Positions 1-10,659 of a stretch of DNA of 64,000 bases are shown piece by piece; within the stretch, counting starts at the first letter, position 1; each line of letters begins with the position of its first letter. Under the pieces are notes generated by a model. That model made no database searches and was not told the DNA's origin. It saw only the letters and a program-made list of their open reading frames with translations. This stretch comes from Aspidiotus rigidus (Eukaryota > Arthropoda > Insecta > Hemiptera > Diaspididae), in the NCBI GenBank assembly GCA_035079385.1, contig JAVHKY010000012.1, positions 2,710,501 through 2,774,500 on the forward strand, read 5' to 3'. Made by a program: the position numbers and the translations under genes.

Positions 1-1239
1 TTCTGCTTTAATGTTATCGTTATTCAAGCGATTCGCTTTGCAATATTAACAAGCAACTGCAGACACCGCCACTTCGTAAGAATGATAATGACTTTCGAGT
101 GGTTTCCATAGAAAATTAAATAGACAGCGTACCAAAGTTGACCTAACAGCGCAAAACCAATTTTTGACAGAAGACAAGAGATGTAAGAATGGAGGTAGAC
201 CACGGCGAAGGAAGGAGCTACACATCATAAATATGATCTCAAATGACCGCTCGCTTATCGTATAATATGTATTATAATTTGAAAAATGTTTCTTCTTTGT
301 AGCTACTGGTCTGCGCCTTCGACTTAGGTGAATTGCTATAATATTCTAGCAATGATGATTGTTAGAATATAAAGTACCCCCAGGCCGCGCGATAGGAGTC
401 AATAAGAAAAAACTGACCGGGCACGTCTAATGTTTTCTGTACTGAGAAGGGTGAGAGAACGACAAAAGAGAAACCTAAAATTGACCATTTATATAATAAT
501 ATTCTACTGAAAAAATTTTTCGGCGCACGTTCTTTGCGTACCACATATCCCGCAAGAAACATTTACCTTTTGTAATGATCGAGCGTTAAAAAATAAATCA
601 AGCCGTTACAGATCGTTATCCGAGCTTTTAATTTGTATAGTTCGCCGGAATTTAATGTGCACTTCACTCGCACCATACACCATCATCAAATACACATTTA
701 CGGCAACAAGAAATGGTAATTATAAACGCGGCTTCATTACTCACTACCAATGTTCATAATAGCGCCGTCTAAACTTATTTTGTGCTTCTTTATTTCACTC
801 TGATATTAGATAAAATGTCTTCATTTATGCCGGCACTTGGTTTATTCTATTTATTTCTCGTACCTGTACACAGTTTTGTATTGTGCAACATAAATCTGAC
901 ACAAACGCATACTTCCTTCTTTTTTTTTTTTTTTAATCATACTTACAATATTATTATTATCATCATTATAAGATGGTAGGTTCCAGTGTGATTATGAAAT
1001 GTATCGTGATAATTTAAGATAGGTAATAAAGTAGCCATTTACGTGCAACGGTATAACTTCTTTTTCTCCACCATCCTTTAACGGCGAAGTGAAATGATAC
1101 CTGACACAATAAATGTAAAGAGATAATGTTCGGGAAAGTATTCTTCGAATACCTACATTTCGAAGAAAAGTTTTTTTCTATTTCTACAAAATTTTGGCGT
1201 GATGCAGTGATTCAAGAATAAGTATTTGATTGCGAGACT
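1..1239. other. AT-rich sequence, no gene recognised
   Basis: The open frames here are short and resemble nothing I recognise. Visible features are a T run of about 15 bases near 920-934 and an imperfect ATT/ATC simple repeat near 949-970. Nothing else is supported. Confidence 0.6.
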
Positions 1240-3350
1240 ATGGGATTTGTCTCATCTCCACATCTCTCATTGCCTGAAAATGCGTGAAAATTCCGCCGAG
1301 TGAGTTCGACCTGTTTATTCGGAAGGTTAATGAGGATTGTTGGGATTTTGAGGCTGAGCTCAAAGCCAAAAAAGAAACGAAAATCTCTTCCCTTTTGGAA
1401 GGCTATTGCCCTCAAAAATAATTGTGAAAATAATGGTGTTGTTCAAGCTTTCCAACCCCGCATTATTAATTGCACCCAGGCGCAATTCTCGCAAGATGCA
1501 ACGTACTCGTTGGAGAAGCGTCTAAAATTTGGGTTCTCTCCCTTTCCTAAAGATGAAACTCTCGCTAACGTTGTTGGCGACTTTACAATAAAAATTGGTC
1601 CAGGCGTGAATATCCCCTCCCCCCTCGTATAAACAATTACGCAGATGAGGTGATAAATAATCTGAGTAGGAGGGTCAGAGACCACGGGTACTCCTTACTA
1701 AAGCTGACAAGGGTAACGCGATCGTAGTCTTGGAGAAATCCTCCTACGTATCCAAGGTTCAGGAAGTTCTCACTCAATGTGGAGCTATTGAAAATGGCTC
1801 TTTTAACTTTCCTAACTACGTCAAAGAGGTTAGAAAAGTTGTGAACAGGAGTGAGTTTACTATGAAAAGTTCTTCGCTCGAAAAAGCCCTGCTCGAACCT
1901 AACCCTGCCCCCCTCCTCTACGGGCTGCCTAAGGTGCACAAGAGGAATACTCCTATGCAGCCTCGTGTCGTACGTCTCCTCGCTCCCGCCTAAGTCTCCT
2001 TACTCCGTTAAAAATTCGGTTTCTCTGGCTGAGAGGCTCAAATGTGATACTCTACCTCCGAGTGCAAGCCTCTGCTCATTTGTTGTAGTCGGCCTTTTTC
2101 CCAATATACCAAGGGCCCATACTTGTAAGTTCAATACTCCTCATAACGCGAGTCACAAGGATTTTTTAACCTTCTTAATGTGTTCTGGTCACCTAACTTC
2201 TGTTAGTTCAATGGGAAATTTTACGAGTTCCCTGAAGTGGTAGGTATCCCCATCGGCTCTCCTTTGGGCTCTCTCGTTTCGGAGATATTTATGTCCAGAT
2301 TTGAGGTTGACTTGTTTTCCTCTGGCCAAGTGCTACTGAGTCGCATCCATTACTGGCACCGATATGTGGACTGCGTAAACCGGTCCTCAAGAACTCCTTG
2401 GTGAGTTTCTTAAACATCTGAATAAAATGTATCCCTCCATAAAATTCACTATAGAAATTGGAGGTTCTTCCATACACTTTCTGGATCTCACTATCTCTGA
2501 AAGAGATGGGAACCATGATTTTGCTATATTCAGAAAGGATACATCGACCGATACAGTTGTCCACGGATCGTCCTTCTGTCCATCTTCTCATAAGATCGCT
2601 GCCTTTAATAGTTATGTTCATCGACTGACCAGCATTCCGCTGAGTCAGCCAGCTTTCCAAAAGGAGCTTGCAACCATTAAGCACTCGGTCGCTGTGAATG
2701 AGGTCAACTTGGACGTTGACCGTACGGTCCGTAAAAAGCTTAAGGAAGGGCCTTGATTCTACCTCCTTCCTCCCCCGCGATCTGAGGTGTAATAAAGATA
2801 AGGAAAAACAACGCTGGATCAAGCTCCCGTATTTGGGTGAATTTTCATCCAAGCTGACTCGTGTCCTCCGCCCCTTTGGCTTCAGGCCTGCCTTTTATAA
2901 TATCACTACGGTGAAGGGTTTGTTTGTTAGACGAAAGGACCCCATCCCGGGGGGGGGGAGAGGAGTGAGGTGAAGAGATTGGAGTGCAACGACTGTAACG
3001 ACGTGTACAAAGGTGAGACAGGTTGCCAGCTCGGAATTCGAGTAGAGGAACACCTTAAGGCCTGGAGAAAAGGAAATTTAGGTGATTCGGCCTTTGCGGA
3101 CCACCTTGTCTCCAGTGGTCATGGTTTCAAGGAAGGGTCAGCTACCCTCCTCCACAAAGAGAGCTATTGAAATAGTGCGTCATCAGAACAGTGATGATGT
3201 TACCGTACTCAACAGGCATTTTCCCGACGAAGGTTTATTAGTTGAATTGGTCTACGAGCTTGAGTCACCTCGCGAAGGCTCGTTCAATCTTGATCTCTTT
3301 GGTATTCTGTTTTACGAGTCGCATCTGGGTTAGTGGCGTTCTAACTTTGC
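1240..3350 (+). pseudogene. Penelope-like retroelement (PLE-A), decayed
   Basis: Remnant of a Penelope-like element, which encodes a reverse transcriptase fused to a C-terminal GIY-YIG endonuclease. In order along the plus strand are an N-terminal piece (about 1440-1632), a finger/palm piece with the family motif LLYGLPKVHK (about 1915-1945), the IGSPLGSL turn (about 2250), the palm (2363-2374), the post-palm segment FLDLTISERDG (about 2480-2510), and a GIY-YIG-like segment, DVYKGETG (about 3000-3025). The reading frame changes several times, with stops near 1632, 1993, 2243 and 2756. The catalytic motif reads YVDC instead of YVDD, so the copy is dead even apart from the frameshifts. It belongs to the same subfamily as PLE-E at 34 kb: both share MEKSSYVSKV and FNFPN segments. 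A G9 run near 2951 is one likely frameshift site. The outer ends are estimates. Confidence 0.93.
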
Positions 3351-3375
3351 CCGATAATGGTTTGTTAACCGAAAG
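3351..3375 (+). ncRNA. Hammerhead-ribozyme-like motif, degenerate, 3' of PLE-A
   Basis: CGATAATGG, TTTGTTAACC and GAAAG follow each other just after the PLE-A coding remnant. This looks like a mutated hammerhead core (consensus CUGAUGA, stem II, GAAA), with GGTT/AACC able to form stem II. PLEs are known to carry hammerhead motifs in their terminal repeats. The first core box is degraded here (CGATAA), so activity is unlikely. The similar positions at 35979 and 62511 support a shared origin. Confidence 0.35.
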
Positions 3376-4026
3376 ACCTCGCATCTTCTTCTGTTTATCT
3401 GCGGTCATTGCAATCAGTCTTTTCGATTACTCTTTGTGTATTCTGTAATTAATATGAAACAACAGAACCAGAAAATATAACTGGGATTACTACAAAGCAA
3501 AGGCTGAAGCATATCTAACGGATAAATTAAATTAATTCAGCTCAACCTTTAATTGAATGTTATTGTTCTTGAAATCCAGAGAAAATATTCCTCTCGAGTG
3601 AGTTAGTAGTCATACTTGTAACTCCTAGTCTGTCATATATGATCCAAGAGTCTATCTCAACATTTCATTTATCACAATAATAAGTATACAAATGATGCTG
3701 ATTTGATATGTTCGGTGTTCAAATTTGACTTCCAGTCAACTAGATTTGAAGTTGATTGTTGAATGGTTCAGAAAAATAGAAGAGCGAGCAGATTCTAATC
3801 ATCCTCAAATACCTACGCCTCAGCTACTTGTCAAGAAAGTAAAGTTTTGTCTCAAGTATTCACTTACCCGGTCGACGGAATCTGACAGATGACAGAATTC
3901 TTACAAAATGAGACTCAATTTATTCTTTGTCACTTTCAAGAATGACAAAATTGTGACAGAATCATGTCAGACAGACAACATCATTATGATAGAGTTGTGA
4001 TAGAATTCCAGCAGAGTTTAAAAGTA
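3376..4026. other. Non-coding; cluster of GACAGAATT-type motifs
   Basis: No gene seen. From about 3885 to 4015 the sequence repeatedly uses a short degenerate word of the type GACAGAATTCTTACA. A similar cluster lies at 7545-7815, on the other side of the Tigger/satellite block. Confidence 0.4.
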
Positions 4027-4825
4027 CAGTAGACGCCGCTTAATGTACTCACGGTTAGTGTTATCGAACGGGTTAATATTATCAAAATGGTAATGAAACA
4101 AAACGGATGTATCCTAATACATGGGAAAATTTTCGCATATTATGATCAAAATTTTGGTTAATGTTATCGAAAATGTTTCATAAAAATACTAAAAAATGAA
4201 AATTTCTTACTAAATGACTTGAAAAAGAAAGAGCATGTATGCAATACTGTACCGTACTGAATATGAATCACTATTCTTTACAACAATAAACTGTAGTACA
4301 GACTTGAACGTGCAAATTCATACGTACAGTATTTCAATTAAATAGGGATGATAAGCCCAAGAGTAGACGACCACTGTGTATTGCATTGTTAATCAGTTTG
4401 TATTCATTGCTTGTTGTGTACGTTTGTGTATGTGAAGATGAGTTTAATTAAAAGACGTGATCTCTCATAGCAGTGGATGAAAAATTGAACCTGCTCAAAG
4501 AATATGATAAAGTCTAGTCAACGTGATGCAGCAGTTATCCGCAACCTCTTCTCTGTAAGCTGATTAAATCGCGATCTGAGTTGGAATGTGCCGCTTTGGA
4601 AAATCACAACCAAACGAGAAAACAAAAGAGACCTGGGAAAGATGAGGAACTTGAAGGTGCTCTGAAGTTGTGGTTTACTCAAGTACGAGAGTCAAATGCT
4701 GTAGTAAATGGACCACTTCTTCGCCAAAAAGCTAAGCAACTGGCTTCAAAGTCAAGTAAAGAAAATTTCGTAGCTACTGAAGGCTGGTTTCACCGATGGA
4801 AGAAACGGGGGAATATCGAATTCAC
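4027..4825 (+). mobile_element. Tigger/pogo-type DNA transposon, 5' portion
   Basis: The left end begins CAGTAGACGCCGCTTAATG directly after a TA dinucleotide (4025-4026), the expected insertion site for pogo/Tigger elements. The next ~400 bp is AT-rich 5' non-coding sequence, and the transposase N-terminus starts near 4438. The element stops abruptly at about 4825, where the 104-bp satellite begins. The catalytic DDE domain and the right inverted repeat are not present in this window. Confidence 0.75.
4438..4823 (+). pseudogene. Tigger/pogo transposase N-terminus (CENP-B-type HTH), broken
   Basis: The ATG at 4438 opens a degraded first helix-turn-helix (pipsqueak-like) region that contains in-frame stops. 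From 4581 a clean segment reads as the second, CENP-B-type DNA-binding helix-turn-helix. Diagnostic pieces are KDEELEGALKLWFTQVRE, LLRQKAKQLASK and the closing GWFHRWKKRGNI. In Tigger/pogo transposases and in CENP-B this bipartite domain binds the element ends or the CENP-B box. The frame then runs directly into satellite sequence, which adds meaningless residues up to 4967. The DDE domain is missing, so this is a non-functional fragment. The family call is firm; the exact Tigger subfamily is unknown. Confidence 0.85.
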
Positions 4826-6690
4826 AATTTCTGTCCATATTATCATCCATTCTAATTCAATTCAAATCGGTCTGAAACGATCAGCAAAATGGGAGCCTTG
4901 TGATATGTGTAGAAAGATACCATTCTCCAATTTCTGTCCACATTATCACTCATTTAAATTCAATTGAAATTTGACCTAAAACAATCAGCAGAAAGGGGGC
5001 CTTGTTATCAGTGTAGAAAGATACCATTCTCCAATTTCTGTCCATATTATCATCCATTTAAATTCAATTGAAATTCAGCCTGAAACGATCAGCAGAAAGG
5101 GACCCTTCTTATATCTGTAGAAAGATACCATTCTCCAATTTCTGTCCATGTTATCACTCATTCGAATTCAATTGAAATCGGTCTGAAACGATCAGCAAAA
5201 TGGGAGCCTTGTTATATGTGTAGAAAGATACCATTCTCCAATTTCTGTCCACATTATCACTCATTTAAATTCAATTGAAATTTGACCTAAAACAATCAGC
5301 AGAAAGGGGGCCTTGTTATCAGTGTAGAAAGATACCATTCTCCAATTTCTGTCCATATTATCATCCATTTAAATTCAATTGAAATTCAGCCTGAAACGAT
5401 CAGCAGAAAGGGACCCTTCTTATATCTGTAGAAAGATACCATTCTCCAATTTCTGTCCATATTATCACTCATTTAAATTCAGCAGAAAGGGAGCCTTCTT
5501 ATATCTTAGAAAGATGCCATTCTCCAATTTCTGTCCATATTATCACTCTTTTAAATTCAATTGAAATTCAGCCTGAAATGATCAGCAGAAAGGGTCCCTT
5601 GTTATCTGTGTAGAAAGATACCATTCTCCAATTTCTGTCCATGTTATCATCCATTTAAATTCAATTGAAATTCAGCCTAAAACGATCAGCAGAAAGGGAG
5701 CCTTGTTATATGTGTAGAAAGATACCATTCTCCAATTTCTGTCCATATTATCATCCATTTAAATTCAATCAACATCCGACCTGAAACGATCAGCAGAGAG
5801 GGGCCTTTGTTATCTGTGTAGAAAGATACCATTCTCCAATTTCTGTCCATGTTATCATCCATTTAAATTCAATTGAAATTCAGGCTAAAACGATCAGCAG
5901 AAAGGGAGCCTTGTCATATGTGTAGAAAGATACCATTCTCCAATTTCTGTCCATATTATCTCTCATTTAAATTCAATTGAAATCAGTCTGAAACGATCAG
6001 CAGAAAATGACCCTTCTTATATCTGTAGAAAGATACCATTCTCCAATTTCTGTCCATATTATCACCCACAAATCAGCAGAAAGGGGGCCTTGTTATTTGT
6101 GGATCAAGATACCATTCTCTAATTTCTGTCCATGTTATCACTCATTCGAATTCAATTGAAATTCAGCCTAAAACGATCAGCAGAAAGGGAGCCTTGTTAT
6201 ATGTGTAGAAAGATACCATTCTCCAATTTCTGTCCATATTATCATCCATTTAAATTCAATCAACATCCGACCTGAAACGATCAGCAGAGAGGGGCCTTTG
6301 TTATCTGTGTAGAAAGATACCATTCTCCAATTTCTGTCCATGTTATCATCCATTTTAATTCAATTGAAATTCAGGCTAAAACGATCAGCAGAAAGGGAGC
6401 CTTGTCATATGTGTAGAAAGATACCATTCTCCAATTTCTGTCCATATTATCTCTCATTTAAATTTAATTGAAATCAGTCTGAAACGATCAGCAGAAAATG
6501 ACCCTTCTTATATCTGTAGAAAGATACCATTCTCCAATTTCTGTCCATATTATCACCCACAAATCAGCAGAAAGGGGGCCTTGTTATTTGTGGATCAAGA
6601 TACCATTCTCTAATTTCTGTCCATGTTATCACTCATTCGAATTCAATTGAAACTCTGCCTGAAACGATCAGCAGAATGGGAGTCTGTTGT
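4826..6690 (+). repeat. Satellite array A, ~104-bp monomer, about 18 copies
   Basis: Tandem array. Successive GATACCATTCTCCAATTTCT boxes start at 4916 and 5020, giving a 104-bp period. Each monomer contains that box, TGTCCATATTATCATCC, the palindrome TTCAATTGAA, GAAACGATCAGCAGAAAGG and a variable GCCTTGTTAT spacer. There is larger-scale structure: a three-monomer block at about 4868 recurs at 5180 (312 bp), and a block at 5761 recurs at 6252 (491 bp). A truncated monomer (CCCACAAATCAGCAG) occurs in both copies of the latter block. The left edge is Tigger coding sequence; the right edge is unique sequence. Confidence 0.95.
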
Positions 6691-9600
6691 AATTCTAATT
6701 ATAATAATGAACATAGCTCTCAAACTAGATAATCCTGTCACAATGAAATAAAACATTTTTGCCTTTTTAAGGAGTGCGGGCAAAACCTAAGTGTTTTCTA
6801 TTCTTGATCTATTCAACTATACACAGGGAATTGTTAGCTTTTAGCTTGGGAAAAAGCATTGGAGTTGAATGAATTTGTAATAGTATAAGAACCGGAGGAT
6901 GTTAAGAGTGTCAACAATGGATTTTGGTTTTTTGAAAAGAAGAAAGGAGACTTGAGAGGGAACAGAGAATGGTTTTCTAAGGTTTAGGAGGTATGGAGAA
7001 GTGAAAAATCGGAGACCTACATTTCCTCCGCTTGGCAGTATTGGCATGTGGGTGGAGTGGAGAGCCCAAGGAAAAGGAAGAAGTGGGTTAGGGTGTACCA
7101 AATTCTTAATCGTTCTATGACTATTTCTTTATGGCGCGCTGTGAGGAACGAATTGAAGAGGACTAAGAAATCAGGAATTTTTTCAATTAAACGAAGTTCG
7201 TTATGGGATTGAGAGGACCGCAAGAAAATTGACGGTAATCGTCTTGAATTTGCTGTGAAACTTGAAAATGATGAAGAGTTGGAATCAGGAAGTTTAACCT
7301 CTGTTGAATGTAATCATAACTTTTTTAGAAGAGACTCTAAACGCTTTGGAGAAAAATGATATTAAACTAAGTTTACCTTGAAGCTGAGCTAAGAGAGAGG
7401 AATATGAAAAAAAATATTTTCAAGCTGTAAACCAGAAGCTCAAAAGGGAATTGATGAGCAGGTTCTAGGCTAGACTCCGTTAATATTGTACTGGACTAAT
7501 TTTTCGGTTAGAAATTTAATAGGCTGAATATTCTTGGAGCTCCTCTGTCACAGTTCTGAAGACAAAATTCTCACAATATTCTAACGCAATTTGCGAGATA
7601 TTTTGACCGAAATATTACAGATTGGCAGCTGTCACAATCTCAACAGCAGAGTCCTCACAGTACTCTACCCACATAATAACAGTATTCTTACAAAATCATA
7701 CGTCTAAAGTGACACAATTCTAACAGGATTGTAACAGAACCAACAGAATTCTTGCAGATGGCAGATTTGGCTCCACATTCCGACAGAATTGTTACAGGTT
7801 GGTAGCAGTCTGTCAGTTTCTGGCAACCGGGATCAGAAACATATGCGAAGTTTTGCGAGAATTTTTTAAAAATTTGGTCAAATCTACTAAAAAGACCAAT
7901 TCTAGTTCAACAAAACATTTCAGACAGCTTTGTAGAGTGTGCTGAATGCACTTACTGACGTAGAAATGGTTAAAGGTATATTTCTCTCTCATTTTCAACG
8001 CAGTATGACAATCAATAACTATTTATTCGCTAACATTCGCGAGAGTGATTTAGCACATAAAAGCTAGGTAGCCAATAAAATTTTATATCATTTAAAATGC
8101 ATACCTACTATAGGTACAACTACTCTCTAGTGATATACGAGCATCATTACAAGTGCTCTACTGCGGTTCATAATCTACGCGTAAACAAGATGGTATCAAT
8201 TCTGGTACAAGTTACCTACCCACAATTGTTGCTATAGCCATGTAACTTAGTAATTTAAACATACAGTTAATAGTGAAATAGTACCAGCATCATCATACAC
8301 ATAGTACGTTCTATATTATGCGAGTAATACCAACGAATACAAATTACAACAAATAAAGTTATACGTTCGAAATGATAAACTAACTCGATATTGCAATTAG
8401 AACAGAATACAGAGTATGTTTTACTTCGAGTCCAACATTAAAATCGAAAAGGATGGAATCATTCTGCGAGTATACAGAAAGCTAACTTTGTTATGTAGCA
8501 TTTTTTTAAATGTTTCATGTTTTTGCTGTGGGTTCCCTCTCCATATATCCCCTGATTCTGAAAATTTGCTTCTGTATCTGCCCTATAGTATAATAATACT
8601 ACATCTTTACCAAACTATACTACGCTATAACGAGAAAGTCTTTGAGCTAGGTATATCTGGTGCGGCCAAAAAATGTTATAATCTCGAGAGGGAGTTTGCG
8701 CTGAATCTGTTCTAGCGCAAAAACTCGAAAAGTTTAGATGTGAGTACACCTTGAATCCACAAAATTTCATCTCAGTTTTATCTTTAATTCGAGCCCAATA
8801 CGAAGTTTTGATGTCTTTTCTGAGTTGATTGTGATCGCATGCGCAATTCGCCAAAATTCTCAACGATGAAAAATCGCTTGAACTTCCCTATTTTACTTGA
8901 TTTACTAGTGAAATTCAACGTTGGTTCCCGAAAAAAAAATAAATACCTGACGATAACCCTACAAAGCTTGAAAATTTTCGAGCTCTTACTTTGGAAATCA
9001 TTTTTGGCATATTTGGTTTCTACTATCGCTGTACACACTACTATGGGATTTTCCCAAGTCTTCTCATCGCTATCGCCGACGGACCGGGCGGTGGTTGAAT
9101 AAGCAGTTCATATAATATAGCCCACGCTCATGGCACGTTGCTCTTTGCACTCGAAAAGTCAATTTACATTTTTTAATAACTTTTTCTAAGCTTATTACGG
9201 CTTTAGTAAAATCGTAGAAGAAATTCAATTCGTGAGAATTAAATTTTTCATACATGAATTTTCAAATTTCGCTATAGAAAATTTATGAGTAAGAAGTTTT
9301 CTTCTCATTCAGAAACATTGCTTTCACTCCGGAGTCATCAATCGTACTATACAGTATCAGTAATGCTTATACGAGTTTCCTTCGTTTCGGACCAATCACC
9401 ACGTGCACCATTCGATCACTGCGCAGTCATCTGTGGTAGCGACGAGAAGATACTTCATCTATCCTCCAGACACTTATTGATCCAGAAGTATTGTTATTTC
9501 GTTAAATATATTTAGCATTCGTACCCACAGGTTAGTGTAATTATTATAATCTACTCATTTACACCGAGTTGGGAGTCGTTATCACGCATCTGTTATAAGT

Positions 9601-10394
9601 ACGTCTGGAGCGATATGAACCCAATCGGAGACTCTGGATGAAGTTTGTCTTCTAGTGATGATGGTGTAAGTTATAGGAGGAACTGAGAGCGGAAATGCAT
9701 TGTTAGACGGAATGCAGTCTTCGTATTTCAAAGCGTGATGCCTTGACACTCACTCAGATGTAAGAGAAGGGGGGGAGGGGAAACCAAATAGTTTTTTTTT
9801 TTACTTTTTCTCTTCGTGTTTGGCTCGGGAGTGTGGTGATATTTCTTATCTCCTTTACCTCTAATTGATACCTTTCGTCAGTGTTTCGGAATTTTATTCG
9901 GATATTCGTTCTAAGATTACTGAGGAATCTAACTCTGTCTTACCTAAATTTTTCTGTGCACATGTCCTTCCTGGTGATTTCATGTCCCTGAACTGGACAT
10001 GTTCTACTACCGCGAGCTAGCCGGTGGTCGCGTTAGTAGCATAAGTGTGCTGCTCCTTACTTGGTGGCAATCGTGTAGGGGAGTTTTGGCCTGTCCATAT
10101 TGAGACAGGTTCACCCCGAGGATTGGAGTAAGGTTAGCACATCCTGTCCTGGGATGTTGAAGTTCCTAGTGGGACTGTAAGCTTGAAGACCTACGATCTT
10201 CGTAGTTTTTTTATTTTACACTCTCGAATATAGGAAACAATGCTCATCCTTCGACAGAGCGGAAGGAGTTAAATTTAGTGGAAGTATGCCGATGGTTCTT
10301 GGATCACGATATTATGGAAATAATGAAAAATCTTATGAAAATTGATTGTGATTCAAAGTCTCCTGACGTTTGTATTCACGATTGTGTTGAAAAA
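6691..10394. other. No recognised gene; motif cluster and GC-rich segment
   Basis: Open frames such as 7017-7223 (minus), 8416-8715 (plus) and 8839-9102 (plus) match nothing I know and show no domain motif. The GACAGAATT-type word recurs between 7545 and 7815. A more GC-rich stretch at about 9990-10205 ends in a 6-bp stem hairpin, CTACGATCTTCGTAG (10191-10205), followed by seven T residues. That would suit the 3' end of a small RNA or short interspersed element, but I cannot identify it. Confidence 0.4.
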
Positions 10395-10659
10395 ACCCGA
10401 AAAAATAATCCCGACATTTTTTTTCCGGACAAAATTTTTTCCCGACGTTCAGTTTCCAGAAAGATTTTCTCCGACAGTTTTTTACACGACATGAATTTAT
10501 CCCGACACGTATTATCTAATTTCCCGACACAATTGCCTAGCATTTTCATCGAAGTACGTACGTAGCTTCTTCATCGAAGAAGGTGTTCAATTTATCCCTG
10601 AGACGTGAGACGTACTACATCAAAATGGCGAAACTAGTCGGAAGTAAATTAGTAATCGA

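Noticed and set aside
4826..6690. Regular repeats with variable spacers that could suggest a CRISPR array
   Set aside because: The whole 104-bp unit is repeated, the 'spacers' are variants of each other, there are no cas genes, and the DNA is eukaryotic.
4826..6728. Array A as cargo of a Helitron (CTAG near 6725)
   Set aside because: The CTAG is followed by A rather than T and there is no matching TC start at the left edge.
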